Position numbers and translations under genes: made by a program
NCBI GenBank assembly: GCA_028280515.1
Contig: JANQLP010000063.1
Span: 1-64,000, forward strand
Source: Hyphomicrobiales bacterium
Lineage (GTDB): Bacteria > Pseudomonadota > Alphaproteobacteria > Rhizobiales > Methyloligellaceae
DNA length: 64,000 nucleotides
Reading direction: 5' to 3'
The notes under the pieces: generated by a model
Databases searched by the model: none
The model's input: the letters and a program-made list of their open reading frames with translations, nothing else
Told to the model about the DNA's origin: nothing
Shown here: positions 31,407-41,536 of the stretch, in pieces
How positions within the stretch are numbered: position 1 is the first letter of the stretch
Layout: the number at the start of each line of letters is the position of its first letter

Positions 31407-34349
31407 ATGAGTGCCGCCGAGAACAAGACACCGTCTTCCGAACCGCGCCCGGTGAAGAAAGGCGACCATGTTTTTCTGGTCGACGGATCGGGCTACATCT
31501 TCCGCGCCTACCACGCCCTGCCGCCGCTGTCGCGCCCGTCCGACGGATTGCCGGTGGGCGCGGTGCACGGCTTCTGCCAGATGCTGTGGAAGCTGCTCAC
31601 CGACACGACCGACGCATTCGAGCCGACCCATATCGCCGTCATCTTCGACTATTCGGGGCGGTCGTTCCGCAATGACATCTATCCCGACTACAAGGCCAAC
31701 CGTCCGGAGCCGCCGGAGGATCTGGTGCCGCAGTTCTCGATCATCCGCGATGCGACGCGCGCCTTCAATGTCGCCTGCATCGAGCAGGAGGGCTACGAGG
31801 CGGACGACCTGATCGCCACTTACGCCAGGCAGGCGGTTGCGGACGGCGGGGACGTGACGATCATCTCCTCCGACAAGGACCTCATGCAGCTCGTCGGTCC
31901 GGGCGTGATCATGGTCGATACCATGAAGCAGAACAAGCACATCGGGCCGGACGAGGTGAGGGAGCGCTTCGGTCTCGGGCCGGACAAGGTTGTCGAAGTG
32001 CAGGCGCTCGCCGGCGATTCGACCGACAACGTACCGGGCGTGCCGGGGATCGGCGTCAAGACGGCGGCCCAGCTCATCGAGGCGTATGGCGACCTCGACA
32101 ATCTTCTGGCGCATGCCGACGAGATCAAACAGCCGAAACGTCGGGAGAACCTGATCGCGTTCGCGGACCAGGCGCGCATCAGCCGCGAGCTGGTGCTGCT
32201 GAAGGACGATGTGCCCGTCGAGGTTCCGCTCGACCAGACGGGTGTGCACGCGCCGGTCGCCGATCAGATCCTCGGCTTCATGGCGGACATGGAGTTCACC
32301 ACGCTCACCCGCCGCGTTGCCGAGGCGCTCGGTGCTGAGCCGCCGGCGCGGTCCGCCAAGCCTGCGGGGAAGGCGGCCGGCAAGGCCGGCACATCATCGG
32401 GCAATGGAGCAAGCCGTGGTGCGGACGCGGCGACGCCGGCCGACCTCGCCGCCTATCGTGCCGACGAGATCGCCAAACTACCGGTCGACCGTTCGGCCTA
32501 CGAGACGGTCACGGACATTGCCGCGCTGGAAGCGTGGGTCGCCGAGGCGCGCAAGAAGGGATATGTCGCGTTCGACACGGAGACGGATTCGCTCGACGAG
32601 ATGCGGGCGCGTCTCGTCGGCGTCTCCATGGCAACTGAGCCGGCACGCGCCTGCTATGTGCCGCTGCAGCACGGCGCGGGCGACGGGCTCGACCTTGAGG
32701 GCGTCGGCGACTCGACGCAGATACCGCTCGACGAAGCGGTCGCGGCGCTCAAGCCGCTGCTGGAGGACGCGTCGGTTCTCAAGATCGGGCAGAACCTCAA
32801 ATACGACATGACAGTGCTGGCGTCGCACGGCATCGCGCTCGCGCCGATCGACGACACCATGCTCCTGTCCTATACGCTCGATTCGGGCCGCGGGCGTCAT
32901 GGCATGGACGAGCTGGCGCTGCGGCATCTGGGGCACGTCTGCATTTCCTACAAGGACATTGCCGGGACGGGCAAATCCGCGCTGACCTTCGACCAGATCC
33001 CCATCGACAAGGCGAGCGAATATGCGGCGGAAGACGCTGACGTGACGCTCAGGCTGTGGATGCTGCTGAAGCCCCGTCTGGCGGCGGAGAGCATGGCCAG
33101 CGTTTACGAGACACTCGAACGGCCCCTGGCGGGGGTTCTGGCGCGGATGGAGCGCAACGGCGTGCATGTGGAGCGGCAGGTGCTCTCGCGGCTCTCCGGT
33201 GACTTCGCCCAGAAGCTCGGCGGCCTGGAGGACTCCATCCACAAGGCGGCGGGCACCGAGTTCAATATCGGCTCGCCGCGCCAGCTCGGCGAGATCCTGT
33301 TCGACAAGATGAAGCTTCCGGGCGGCAAGAAGACCAAATCCGGCCAGTGGGAGACGCGCGCCGGACTGCTCGACGATCTCGCCGCCAACGAGGACCTGCC
33401 CGGGGAGGCGCGCGGTTTTGTTCAGGAGATGCTGGAGTGGCGGCAGCTGTCGAAGCTCAAGAGCACCTACACCGATGCGCTGCCGGGCCATATCAATCCG
33501 GACACGGGGCGCATCCACACGTCATATGCGATGGCCGCCACCTCGACGGGACGGCTGGCCTCGACCGATCCCAACCTGCAGAACATTCCCGTGCGCACGC
33601 CGGAAGGGCGCTCGATCCGCACCGCCTTCGTCGCCGAAAAAGGCAACAAGCTGATCTCCGCCGACTATTCGCAGATCGAGTTGCGCGTGCTTGCCCATAT
33701 GGCCGACATCGCGGCGCTGAAGAAGGCGTTCGACGACGGGCTCGACATTCACGCCATGACGGCGAGCGAGATGTTCGGCGTGCCGGTGAAGGACATGCCG
33801 CCGGAGACGCGCCGCCGCGCCAAGGCCATCAATTTCGGCATCATCTACGGTATCTCCGCGTTCGGCCTCGCCAACCAGCTCGGCATCCCGCGTTCGGAAG
33901 CGGCGGATTACATCAAGACCTATTTCGAGCGTTTCCCCGGCATCCGCGACTATATGGAGGCGACCAAGGAGCTGGCGCGCAAGCAGGGGTTTGTCGAGAC
34001 CCTTTTCGGGCGGCGCATCCACTTCGCCGACATCAACTCCAAGAACCCGCAACTGCGCGCCTTCAAGGAGCGCGCCGCCATCAACGCGCCGATCCAGGGG
34101 ACGGCCGCCGACATCATCCGCCGAGCCATGATCCGCATGGAGGGGGCGCTCGGGCACGCAAAGCTCTCCGCGCGCATGCTGCTGCAGGTCCATGACGAGC
34201 TGATCTTCGAAGCGCCGGACAAAGAGGTCGACAAGACCATGGAAGTGGCGGCGCAGGTGATGGAAAAATCGCCGGAACCCGCCGTCCACCTCAACGTGCC
34301 GCTCAAGGTCGATGCCCGCGCCGCGAACAACTGGGATGAGGCGCACTGA
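31407..34349 (+). CDS. polA: DNA polymerase I
   Basis: A 980-residue three-domain polymerase for Okazaki-fragment processing and repair. Residues about 20-290 are the 5'-3' exonuclease (FLVDGSGYIFRAYHAL, then SSDKDLMQLV and GDSTDNVPGVPGIG). Residues about 365-560 are the 3'-5' exonuclease with FDTETDSLDEM intact, so proofreading is probably active. Residues about 600-980 are the polymerase with motif A DYSQIELRVLAHM, motif B RRRAKAINFGIIYG and motif C QVHDELIFE. An Ala/Gly-rich linker (about 310-345) separates the first two. Length is typical of alphaproteobacteria. Confidence 0.98.
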   Translation: MSAAENKTPSSEPRPVKKGDHVFLVDGSGYIFRAYHALPPLSRPSDGLPVGAVHGFCQMLWKLLTDTTDAFEPTHIAVIFDYSGRSFRNDIYPDYKANRPEPPEDLVPQFSIIRDATRAFNVACIEQEGYEADDLIATYARQAVADGGDVTIISSDKDLMQLVGPGVIMVDTMKQNKHIGPDEVRERFGLGPDKVVEVQALAGDSTDNVPGVPGIGVKTAAQLIEAYGDLDNLLAHADEIKQPKRRENLIAFADQARISRELVLLKDDVPVEVPLDQTGVHAPVADQILGFMADMEFTTLTRRVAEALGAEPPARSAKPAGKAAGKAGTSSGNGASRGADAATPADLAAYRADEIAKLPVDRSAYETVTDIAALEAWVAEARKKGYVAFDTETDSLDEMRARLVGVSMATEPARACYVPLQHGAGDGLDLEGVGDSTQIPLDEAVAALKPLLEDASVLKIGQNLKYDMTVLASHGIALAPIDDTMLLSYTLDSGRGRHGMDELALRHLGHVCISYKDIAGTGKSALTFDQIPIDKASEYAAEDADVTLRLWMLLKPRLAAESMASVYETLERPLAGVLARMERNGVHVERQVLSRLSGDFAQKLGGLEDSIHKAAGTEFNIGSPRQLGEILFDKMKLPGGKKTKSGQWETRAGLLDDLAANEDLPGEARGFVQEMLEWRQLSKLKSTYTDALPGHINPDTGRIHTSYAMAATSTGRLASTDPNLQNIPVRTPEGRSIRTAFVAEKGNKLISADYSQIELRVLAHMADIAALKKAFDDGLDIHAMTASEMFGVPVKDMPPETRRRAKAINFGIIYGISAFGLANQLGIPRSEAADYIKTYFERFPGIRDYMEATKELARKQGFVETLFGRRIHFADINSKNPQLRAFKERAAINAPIQGTAADIIRRAMIRMEGALGHAKLSARMLLQVHDELIFEAPDKEVDKTMEVAAQVMEKSPEPAVHLNVPLKVDARAANNWDEAH

Positions 34350-34421
34350 GAAAATCCCATGCCCTTTGCCCCGCGCCGCGCGGCGCACTAGTATGCAGCC
34401 TCCACAAGAAGGATAAGAACA

Positions 34422-34817
34422 ATGGACGCGCGCGCTGATCAAAGCACAACCGACCTCGGACCTCTGGAGGAGTTTCCCGAAGGCGCTTTCCGCGTGATGC
34501 GCGTCGGCAAGCGCGAGATCGGCGTCTACCGTTCCTCAAGTGGCGAGGTGTTCGCCATCGCCAATTTCTGCCCGCACCGCGGCGCGCCGCTTTGCAAGGG
34601 ACCTGTAGGTGGCACGCTGATCCCGTCCGAGCCGGGCGAGCTGGTCTACGGCATGGACGGCGACGTGGTACGATGCCCCTGGCATGGCTACGAGTTTTCG
34701 CTGCACACCGGCGAGTGCCTGTTTACGGGGCAGCGCATGCGCGCAAAAACTTATCCGGTTAGCGTCGAGGACGGACGCGTCCGGGTGAGCGGCATAAAAT
34801 CAGGAGAGAAAAAATGA
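34422..34817 (+). CDS. Rieske [2Fe-2S] ferredoxin-like protein
   Basis: A 131-residue single Rieske domain. The cluster ligands are visible as CPHRGAPLC (C50, H52) and CPWHGYEF (C85, H88). It is likely an electron-transfer partner for an oxygenase or a regulatory redox protein. AGAAGGA lies before the ATG. Its stop overlaps the start of the amidohydrolase gene (ATGA at 34814), so the two are translationally coupled and probably act in the same catabolic step. Confidence 0.9.
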   Translation: MDARADQSTTDLGPLEEFPEGAFRVMRVGKREIGVYRSSSGEVFAIANFCPHRGAPLCKGPVGGTLIPSEPGELVYGMDGDVVRCPWHGYEFSLHTGECLFTGQRMRAKTYPVSVEDGRVRVSGIKSGEKK

Positions 34818-35941
34818 CCGTGATGGACAAGCCCAAACGGGCCAACGGACCGAAAGACCCGCTCGCGGGCGATATCATCGATTGCGATATTCATTCGGTT
34901 CTGCCCGGGGGCCTGAAGACGGTTTTCCCCTACCTCGACCGCGCCACGCGCCAGCGGCTCGAGACCAAGGGCGTCGGCGTCGGCCACAGCGCCCTGTCGC
35001 CGCGCCTCGCCGTGCCCAATGGTGGGCACGCGATCCGTCCGGACGCGAGGACGCCCGATGGCGGCCCCGGAGGCTCGGACCCGGACTATATCGTCGAGGA
35101 CCTGATCGAGCCGCACGGGATCCGGGCGGCGGTCTGCACCTGCATTCAGGCCGGCGCACTGGCGACCGTACTTGCCGGGCCTGACGAGAGCGTTGCCTTG
35201 TGCCGGGCGTTCAACGACTATCACCTTGAGGAGTGGAAGCTGAAGGACGCAGGGGCCATCCGCTACGCCGCGGTCGTGCCCGTGCAGATCCCGGAAGAGG
35301 CGGCGAAGGAGATCGAGCGCATCGGCGATGAGCCGGGCGTTGCCGCCATCTTCATGCCCCTGCTCAACATCCCCATGGGCAACCGGCACTATCATCCGAT
35401 CTATGCGGCCGCGCAGGAGAAGGGCCTGCCGATTCTCCTGCACGTGACCGGCACGGAAAACGTCTATCACGGCTCCCCGGTCATCGCCGGCGGCTGGCCG
35501 GAGTCCTATGCCGAGCGCTACTGCTCGCTGTCGCAGGTGGGCGAGGCCAACCTCATCAGCCTGGTTTTCAGCGGTGTGCTCGAACGGTTCCCGGAGCTGA
35601 AGGTGCTGTTCGTGGAGTTCGGCTGCAGTTGGGTGCTGCCGACCATGTGGCGCATGGACAAGGCCTGGCGCGGCGTGCGGTTCGACGTGCCGTGGGTGAA
35701 AAGATCGCCGATCGACTACGTCAACGAACACGTCAAGCTGTCGACGCAGCCGCTGGACGAACCGGCCGATCCGGCGCAACTCAAAAGCCTGGTCGAGCTG
35801 ATTGGCGATCATCTGTTGTGCTTCGCCACCGACTATCCCCATTGGGACAACGACATGCCGGGGCAGAGCCTGCGGATGCTCTCCGACGACTCCCGTCGCC
35901 GCATCTTCGTCGAGAATGCCCAGGGCATCCTGCGCCTCTGA
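34814..35941 (+). CDS. Amidohydrolase family (amidohydrolase_2) protein
   Basis: A 375-residue TIM-barrel metal-dependent hydrolase/decarboxylase of the amidohydrolase_2 (ACMSD-like) group. The N-terminal metal motif is replaced by DCDIHS. PILLHVTG contains the barrel His, and CFATDYPHWDND holds the conserved Asp. Such proteins paired with a Rieske protein are frequent in degradation of aromatic or heterocyclic compounds. ATGA overlap with the Rieske gene shows cotranslation. Substrate unknown. Confidence 0.85.
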   Translation: MTVMDKPKRANGPKDPLAGDIIDCDIHSVLPGGLKTVFPYLDRATRQRLETKGVGVGHSALSPRLAVPNGGHAIRPDARTPDGGPGGSDPDYIVEDLIEPHGIRAAVCTCIQAGALATVLAGPDESVALCRAFNDYHLEEWKLKDAGAIRYAAVVPVQIPEEAAKEIERIGDEPGVAAIFMPLLNIPMGNRHYHPIYAAAQEKGLPILLHVTGTENVYHGSPVIAGGWPESYAERYCSLSQVGEANLISLVFSGVLERFPELKVLFVEFGCSWVLPTMWRMDKAWRGVRFDVPWVKRSPIDYVNEHVKLSTQPLDEPADPAQLKSLVELIGDHLLCFATDYPHWDNDMPGQSLRMLSDDSRRRIFVENAQGILRL

Positions 35942-35960
35942 ACCTGCCACCGGCCCGGCG

Positions 35961-36497
35961 ATGGCGCCTCAGGTGACGGTTGCAGAGGTCAGGGGCGGGG
36001 CCGACCTCGAAGCGGTGCGCGGTCTGTGCCGGGCCTTTCGGAACGCGCAGTGCGTGCTCTATGCGCACGAGATCGACATGGTCGAGGCGCAATATGGTGA
36101 GGCCGCTTTCGAGGAGATTCTCTCCACACTCCCCGAGCGCCATGCGCCGCCCGGCGGGATCATCCTGCTGGGGCGTGTGAGCGGCGCGCCGGCCGGGTGC
36201 GTGATGCTCTCCCGCATCGATGACGCAACCTGCGAGATGAAACGGATGTTCGTCGACCCGGCTTTTCGCCGGAAGGGCGTCGGGAGGGCCCTCGCCACGG
36301 TCGTGATCGATGCCGCCCGGACACGCGGTTTCTCGCGCATGCGCCTCGACACCGGCCCCCTTCAGCATGCGGCGGTCGCGCTCTATGGCGCACTTGGGTT
36401 CCGCGACCGCGATCCGTATGAGGAAGACGGGCCGAAATGGCCGAACAAGGTGTTCATGGATCTGGATTTGCGAAACCCGACGCCAGGTGAGGTGTGA
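35961..36497 (+). CDS. GNAT-family N-acetyltransferase
   Basis: A 178-residue acetyltransferase. The acetyl-CoA site appears as [20 protein letters not shown] (motif A, R/Q-x-x-G-x-G/A) about residues 94-113, followed by [16 protein letters not shown] and [14 protein letters not shown] (motif B). The acceptor is unknown. The start at 35961 follows the amidohydrolase by 19 bases. The TGA overlaps the ATG of glpK in a TGATG arrangement. Confidence 0.88.
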   Translation: MAPQVTVAEVRGGADLEAVRGLCRAFRNAQCVLYAHEIDMVEAQYGEAAFEEILSTLPERHAPPGGIILLGRVSGAPAGCVMLSRIDDATCEMKRMFVDPAFRRKGVGRALATVVIDAARTRGFSRMRLDTGPLQHAAVALYGALGFRDRDPYEEDGPKWPNKVFMDLDLRNPTPGEV

Positions 36498-38005
36498 TGT
36501 CCGGATGCGTCCTCGCCATCGACCAGGGCACGACGTCGAGCCGCGCGATGGCGTTCGATGAAGATCTGAATGTGGCGGCCAAGTCACAGGCCGAGTTCCC
36601 GCAGCATTTCCCGCGCTCCGGGTGGGTCGAGCATGACCCGGAAGACATCTGGAGCACGACCGTCGAGACGGCGCGGGAGGCAATCTCCAAGGCGGATAGC
36701 GACGCGAAGGACATCGCCGCAATCGGCATCACCAACCAGCGCGAGACCACGCTTCTCTGGGACCGCGAGACGGGCAAGCCGGTCGACCGCGCCATTGTCT
36801 GGCAGGATCGCCGCACCGCAGACCTCTGCGAGCGCCTGAAGGCCGAGGGTCACGAGCGCGCCGTCGCCGCCAGATCCGGCCTGCTACTCGATCCCTATTT
36901 CTCGGCGACCAAGCTCGCCTGGCTGCTCGACAACGTCGATGGCGCGCGCCGTGCGGCGGAGGAGGGCAAGCTGGCGTTCGGCACGGTCGATACGTTTCTG
37001 CTGTGGCGGCTCACCGGCGGTGAGGTGCACGCGACCGATGCGACCAACGCCAGCCGGACCATGCTCTACAACATCATGGAGCACCGCTGGGACGAGGACC
37101 TGTTGAAACTGTTCCGGGTGCCCCGCGCCGTCCTGCCGGAAGTGCGGGATTGCGGCGCCGACTTCGGCCACACGGACGCCGGATTGTTCGGCGTGCCCGT
37201 TCCGATTGCCGGAATCGCCGGCGACCAGCAGGCGGCCACCATCGGTCAGGCGTGTTTCGAGCCCGGCATGATGAAGTCCACCTACGGCACGGGGTGTTTT
37301 GCTGTGCTGGTGACCGGCGACAAGGCGGTCAGATCGGACAACCGGCTGCTGACGACGATTGCCTATCAGTTCGATGGCAAGCCGGTCTACGCGCTGGAGG
37401 GTTCGATCTTCATCGCCGGAGCTGCAGTGCAGTGGCTGCGCGACGGGCTTGGCCTGATCGAGGATGCGGCGCGTGCGGGGCCGCTGGCTGATGAGGCGAA
37501 TGCCCATCATGAGGTCTATCTTGTGCCGGCTTTTGCGGGACTCGGCGCGCCTTACTGGGACAGTGAGGCGCGCGGCGCCATGTTCGGGCTGACCCGTGCC
37601 ACGGGGCCGGCGGAGTTCGCCCGCGCCGCGCTCGAAAGCGTGTGTTTTCAGACCCGCGATCTGCTTGAGGCCATGCGGCGCGACGGGGCCAAAGCCGGAA
37701 ACACCGTGCTGCGGGTAGACGGGGGCATGGCGGTGTCCGACTGGACCATGCAACGCCTCGCCGACATTCTCGGCGCCACGGTCGATCGGCCGGTGGTCCA
37801 TGAGACAACGGCGCTCGGCGCGGCCTACGTCGCCGGGATGCAGGCCGGGCTCTATCCCGGGCCTGAGGAATTTGCCGGCCGCTGGGCGCTTGAGCGGCGC
37901 TTCGAACCGGAAATGCAGGCAGAGGAACGCGAGCGCAAATATGCGGGGTGGCAGGATGCGGTTCGGCGGACGTTGTCAGCCAATGGAGTTGAAGATCGCC
38001 AATAA
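36497..38005 (+). CDS. glpK: Glycerol kinase
   Basis: A 502-residue FGGY-family kinase converting glycerol to glycerol-3-phosphate with ATP. Diagnostic segments are [14 protein letters not shown] at the N-terminus, [45 protein letters not shown], and the ATP-binding [20 protein letters not shown]. Length is standard. The ATG at 36497 is preferred over the GTG at 36494 because of the TGATG overlap with the acetyltransferase gene. There is no glycerol facilitator or GlpD gene nearby. Confidence 0.95.
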   Translation: MSGCVLAIDQGTTSSRAMAFDEDLNVAAKSQAEFPQHFPRSGWVEHDPEDIWSTTVETAREAISKADSDAKDIAAIGITNQRETTLLWDRETGKPVDRAIVWQDRRTADLCERLKAEGHERAVAARSGLLLDPYFSATKLAWLLDNVDGARRAAEEGKLAFGTVDTFLLWRLTGGEVHATDATNASRTMLYNIMEHRWDEDLLKLFRVPRAVLPEVRDCGADFGHTDAGLFGVPVPIAGIAGDQQAATIGQACFEPGMMKSTYGTGCFAVLVTGDKAVRSDNRLLTTIAYQFDGKPVYALEGSIFIAGAAVQWLRDGLGLIEDAARAGPLADEANAHHEVYLVPAFAGLGAPYWDSEARGAMFGLTRATGPAEFARAALESVCFQTRDLLEAMRRDGAKAGNTVLRVDGGMAVSDWTMQRLADILGATVDRPVVHETTALGAAYVAGMQAGLYPGPEEFAGRWALERRFEPEMQAEERERKYAGWQDAVRRTLSANGVEDRQ

Positions 38006-38017
38006 GTCCTCAAGCAT

Positions 38018-38034
38018 GAGATTTTTTAAATCTC
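38018..38034. terminator. Hairpin after glpK
   Basis: A perfect 7-bp inverted repeat (GAGATTT, TTT loop, AAATCTC) lies 12 bases beyond the glpK stop. No clear run of T follows, only AT-rich DNA, so termination is possible but not certain. The AT-rich stretch from 38020 to 38085 probably also holds the promoter of the next gene. Confidence 0.35.
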
Positions 38035-38144
38035 GTAATTTAAAAATAAGAAAATAGTAAATATAGAATTTATATATTATATTGATCCTGTTTTGCGGCG
38101 AAGGCGGGTCGTTTTCGTGTGCGCCTGTTTGTGGCATATTTTCG

Positions 38145-39260
38145 ATGATCTACAAGCCCTTAAATAGTCTCGGTGTTCTGGCTTTGATGCTGTGTGTTTC
38201 TCCGGCTTTCGGTGACGACAGCAAAAAGGTCGGAAAATCACTCGGGGGTCATCCCGTTTGTGAAGCCTCGGCTGCGCTCATCGTGAAATGTCCGGAAGAG
38301 TCAGATCGACATTGCCTTCTGGTCGGTGATAACGAGAAAGAAAAGAATCTCTACCTTTTCGGTATCGATGGCGCTCAGCTCACAAATGGGTTCATTCAGA
38401 AGATTAGCCTGAAACGGTTGCCGCACAGTGGTGGCGGCAAGTTTGAAATTGGAGACATCGAGGCGCTGTCCCGGCTGCCTTCCGGAGAGGTTCTTGTTTA
38501 TGGATCACACAGCCGCAACAAGAGATGCAAAAAGAAAGGCGGCGAGAGGCGGTTCTTCGCGAAAGCCTCTCTCTCAAAGGATGGTCTCGACCCGAACTCG
38601 GCGTTTACCTTCAAAGCCAAGCCGCACAGTTGTGAATCGCTGTTCGGCAAGAACCCGAACCCAGACATGCAGAAGGTCTGCGCTGAAGTGAATCGCACCG
38701 AGCTTCTGGCAGAAAAGGCCAAGAAAGCGGAAACGCGAAAGCTCCAGGAGAAAAAGTGCAATGCCGATCCGGCTTTCAATCTGGAAGGCGCTGTTGCCGT
38801 GCCGGATGCCGATGGGGGTGCACGCCTTTGGATTGGTCTGCGCGCACCGCTCGTTGACGGCAAAGCCGTCCTTTTACGGCAGGTGAAAGATCTGGATGAG
38901 TTCAAATTCGATGGTGTTGCGTTCGTCGAACTGGGAGGCCGCAGCGATTTTCCGAACTATGGCATTCGGGAACTGACACTTTCCGGCGACAGGATTTGGG
39001 GGATAGGCGGTCCCCCCTCCGACCCTTCAAAGGACCAGAAGAAACCGCATCATACGCTTTGGAACTTCGCGGCAGACAGGCTCAAGAATGGCGCGGTCAT
39101 TAAGAAGGTGACGGAAAAGGGCACGCTGCCGACATCCTCCGAAGGGCTCGCGATACACGAAGGTCGTGCATTCGTGCTGATCGACGGCGATGAACAAAAG
39201 AACGCCGATGAATGCAAGGTCAACAGCACCTACATCGTGATCGATGATCTCGGCAATTGA
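38145..39260 (+). CDS. DUF3616 family exported protein
   Basis: A 371-residue protein with a signal peptide (hydrophobic about residues 8-22, cleavage after AFG). The mature part contains IEALSRLPSGEVLVYGSHS, FNLEGAVAVPDADGGARLWIGLRAP and SSEGLAIHEGRAFVLIDGD. These are the repeated strand motifs of DUF3616, predicted to fold as a beta-propeller. The ATG at 38145 begins the signal peptide. The frame is open further upstream without a sensible N-terminus. Role unknown, periplasmic. Confidence 0.75.
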   Translation: MIYKPLNSLGVLALMLCVSPAFGDDSKKVGKSLGGHPVCEASAALIVKCPEESDRHCLLVGDNEKEKNLYLFGIDGAQLTNGFIQKISLKRLPHSGGGKFEIGDIEALSRLPSGEVLVYGSHSRNKRCKKKGGERRFFAKASLSKDGLDPNSAFTFKAKPHSCESLFGKNPNPDMQKVCAEVNRTELLAEKAKKAETRKLQEKKCNADPAFNLEGAVAVPDADGGARLWIGLRAPLVDGKAVLLRQVKDLDEFKFDGVAFVELGGRSDFPNYGIRELTLSGDRIWGIGGPPSDPSKDQKKPHHTLWNFAADRLKNGAVIKKVTEKGTLPTSSEGLAIHEGRAFVLIDGDEQKNADECKVNSTYIVIDDLGN

Positions 39261-39296
39261 TCCCGCACCCTGACCCCTCCGGTCCGACTGACTGCG

Positions 39297-39746
39297 TCAA
39301 GGCGTATCGGTGAGGTCGGCCTTTTCCGTGATCCAGATGACGGTGTTCTTCTTGCCCCGTTTCTGCACCAGCTTGAACAGAATGGCGGCGTGTTTGGGAT
39401 GTAGCCGGACGCAGCCGTGCGATGCCGGGCGGCCGAGCCGCTTGATTGCGTTGGTGCCGTGAATGGCCCAGTGGCTGTCGTAGAAGACCGCGTACGGCAT
39501 CGGTGCGCCGCGAAACAGGCTTGAGCGATGATGCCGGCTCAGGAAGTAGGGACGGAATGTGCCCGTCCGGGTCCAGCCGGGACGCTTGCCGCCGGAGATC
39601 TTCCAGACATCCTTCTTCTCTCCGTCCACATAGAGGTGAAGGCGCTGTTCGGAAAGGATCACATGGGCGAGCACATCGGCATGCGCGCGCGCAGGCGTCA
39701 GGACGGACGCTGCCACAAGCGTGATTAATGCAAAAAGCCGGTACAT
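39297..39746 (-). CDS. L,D-transpeptidase (YkuD domain)
   Basis: A 149-residue exported protein with a signal peptide (residues about 4-23, cleavage near AHA). The YkuD catalytic motif is complete: HGTNAIKRLGRPASHGCVRL, where the Cys is the nucleophile and the His its partner. It would form 3-3 peptidoglycan crosslinks or attach a protein to peptidoglycan. The domain fills nearly the whole mature protein. It is convergent with the DUF3616 gene. Confidence 0.92.
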   Translation of the reverse strand: MYRLFALITLVAASVLTPARAHADVLAHVILSEQRLHLYVDGEKKDVWKISGGKRPGWTRTGTFRPYFLSRHHRSSLFRGAPMPYAVFYDSHWAIHGTNAIKRLGRPASHGCVRLHPKHAAILFKLVQKRGKKNTVIWITEKADLTDTP

Positions 39747-39889
39747 GTCAGCTCAGCCCCTGAACCTGCGTACACGATCGATCCGGCATGGGTTGGCGGC
39801 GTGCCCTTCGCGCCTGACCCAAACCCGTACTTTACCGGACAATCATAAACAAATCTTCGTGCCGGCGTTAAGAGGCGGCTTGCGGCGCT

Positions 39890-40726
39890 CTAGCCGAACC
39901 GGCCCGTAATGTAGTCGCGGCAGAGATCGTTCTGCGGCCGGATGAAGATCTCTTCCGTGTCGCCCTGCTCGAGAAGTTCACCCAGATGGAAAAAGGCGGT
40001 GCGCTGCGACACCCGTGCTGCCTGCTGCATGTTGTGGGTGATGATGATGATGCAGTACTTCTCGCGCAGTGACTCGATCATGGCTTCCAGATGCGCCGTC
40101 GCGCGCGGGTCAAGTGCCGAGGCCGGCTCATCCATGAGAATGATGTCCGGTTTGGTGGAGATGGCGCGGGCCACGCAAAGGCGCTGCTGCTGACCGCCGG
40201 ACAGTGCCGTGCCCGGCTCGCGCAAGCGATCCTTGACCTCGTTCCACAGACCGGCGCGTTCCAGGCAGCTCTGCACAAGCTCGTCGGTCTCGGCGCGCGT
40301 CGAAACAAGCCCGTGCAGTCGCGCCCCATAGGCCACATTGTGATAGACCGACCACGGGAACGGATTCGGCTTCTGCGCCACCCACCCGAACCGGCGCCTG
40401 AGCGTGGTCGCCTCGATCTCATCGGAATAGATGTCTTCGCCGTCAAGTGTGACCAGACCCGTCATGCGGGTGTCGGGAATGATCTCGTTCGTCCGGTTGA
40501 GGCAGCGCAGCAGGGTGGTCTTGCCGCAGCCGGACGGTCCGATGAACGCGGTCACTTCCTGGTTGTAGATGTCGAGCGACACGTTCTTGAGAGCCTGCTT
40601 TTCGCCATACCAGAAATTGACGTTTTCGACCTTGATCTTCAGTTTATGGGCGCGATCGTGGTGAGGTTGATCGCCGACGTGCAGCTTGTAGTCGACGAGG
40701 TTTTTTTCCATCACTTGGTGCTGCAT
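39890..40726 (-). CDS. pstB: Phosphate ABC transporter ATP-binding protein (orphan)
   Basis: A 278-residue ABC ATPase of the PstB type. Walker A is GPSGCGKTT, the signature is LSGGQQQRLCVARA, and Walker B is IILMDEPASALD. PstB-specific segments include NVNFWYGEKQALKNVSLDI, RCLNRTNEII and VAQKPNPFPWSVYHNVAYG. It would energise phosphate uptake with PstSCA, but no pstS, pstC, pstA or phoU lies in the window. The start is ATG 40726 with AAGGA upstream. The much longer open frame extending to 41410 is non-coding read-through. Confidence 0.92.
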   Translation of the reverse strand: MQHQVMEKNLVDYKLHVGDQPHHDRAHKLKIKVENVNFWYGEKQALKNVSLDIYNQEVTAFIGPSGCGKTTLLRCLNRTNEIIPDTRMTGLVTLDGEDIYSDEIEATTLRRRFGWVAQKPNPFPWSVYHNVAYGARLHGLVSTRAETDELVQSCLERAGLWNEVKDRLREPGTALSGGQQQRLCVARAISTKPDIILMDEPASALDPRATAHLEAMIESLREKYCIIIITHNMQQAARVSQRTAFFHLGELLEQGDTEEIFIRPQNDLCRDYITGRFG

Positions 40727-40981
40727 TGCCCATTCCTTGCTGCGCGACGTTGAGCGGCCGGACCGTGTGGCCGGCGATCCACATCGGACCCTGGCTGGAG
40801 GGCGTGGGCCTTGTTCCAGGTCAACACGAAACCGCAACTGGTGCGCTTTATGACACTCTTTGGCGAAAGATTTGTGAAACCGTGCCGCGAACACCGCCGG
40901 GCTTTCGGCGCGGCGCGTCATCGCAGCGACGTGCGAATTTGCTGCTGGAAAAAGACAGGAACTCACCTTACCTAACGCTCC

Positions 40982-41536
40982 ATGCCCGAAATCGACTTTT
41001 CCTATTTTGGCTGGGCCATCCTGCTGCTGATCGCGTCCGGCATTTCCTGGACGACCAACTTTTTCACCCTGCCCGGCAACTGGTTCATCGTCGGCCTGGC
41101 GGCGCTGTTCGTTTCGGCGCAGGGAACGGGAGACGCGGCCCAGGGAATGAACTGGGAGGCCGTCGCCTTCCTGCTGGCGCTGGCCGCCGGCGGCGAGCTG
41201 GTTGAGTTTCTTGCCGGTGCCGCGGGTGCCGCGAAGCAGGGCGGAAGCCGCCGGGCCATCTTTTTGGCCGTCGTCGGAACGTTCGCCGGCAGTATCGCCG
41301 GTGCCGTGATGGGGGTGCCGATCCCGATCCTCGGGCCGTTGGTTGGGGCGCTGTTCGGCGGGGCCGCCGGCGCTTTTGCAGGTGCCTATCTCGGCGAGAT
41401 GTGGAAGCATGGGGGTGCCGACAAAAGTGTCAGTGTCGGATGGGGTGCGGCGGTCGGACGTGTTCTCGGTACCCTCGGCAAACTCCTCGTTGGCGCCGTC
41501 ATGCTGGTTGTTCTGACCGTGAGAGTGTTTTCATGA
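40982..41536 (+). CDS. DUF456 family membrane protein
   Basis: A 184-residue polytopic membrane protein of DUF456. Hydrophobic helices cover about residues 10-27, 35-50, 57-72, 91-122 and 163-182. The Gly-rich GTFAGSIAGAVMG and GALFGGAAGAFAGAY repeats typical of the family are present. The last bases overlap the VOC gene in an ATGA junction. Function unknown. Confidence 0.82.
   Translation: MPEIDFSYFGWAILLLIASGISWTTNFFTLPGNWFIVGLAALFVSAQGTGDAAQGMNWEAVAFLLALAAGGELVEFLAGAAGAAKQGGSRRAIFLAVVGTFAGSIAGAVMGVPIPILGPLVGALFGGAAGAFAGAYLGEMWKHGGADKSVSVGWGAAVGRVLGTLGKLLVGAVMLVVLTVRVFS

Noticed and set aside
40727-41410. Upstream extension of the pstB frame to 506 codons
   Set aside because: The extra part is antisense to the DUF456 gene and non-coding DNA. 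The normal PstB start is at 40726.
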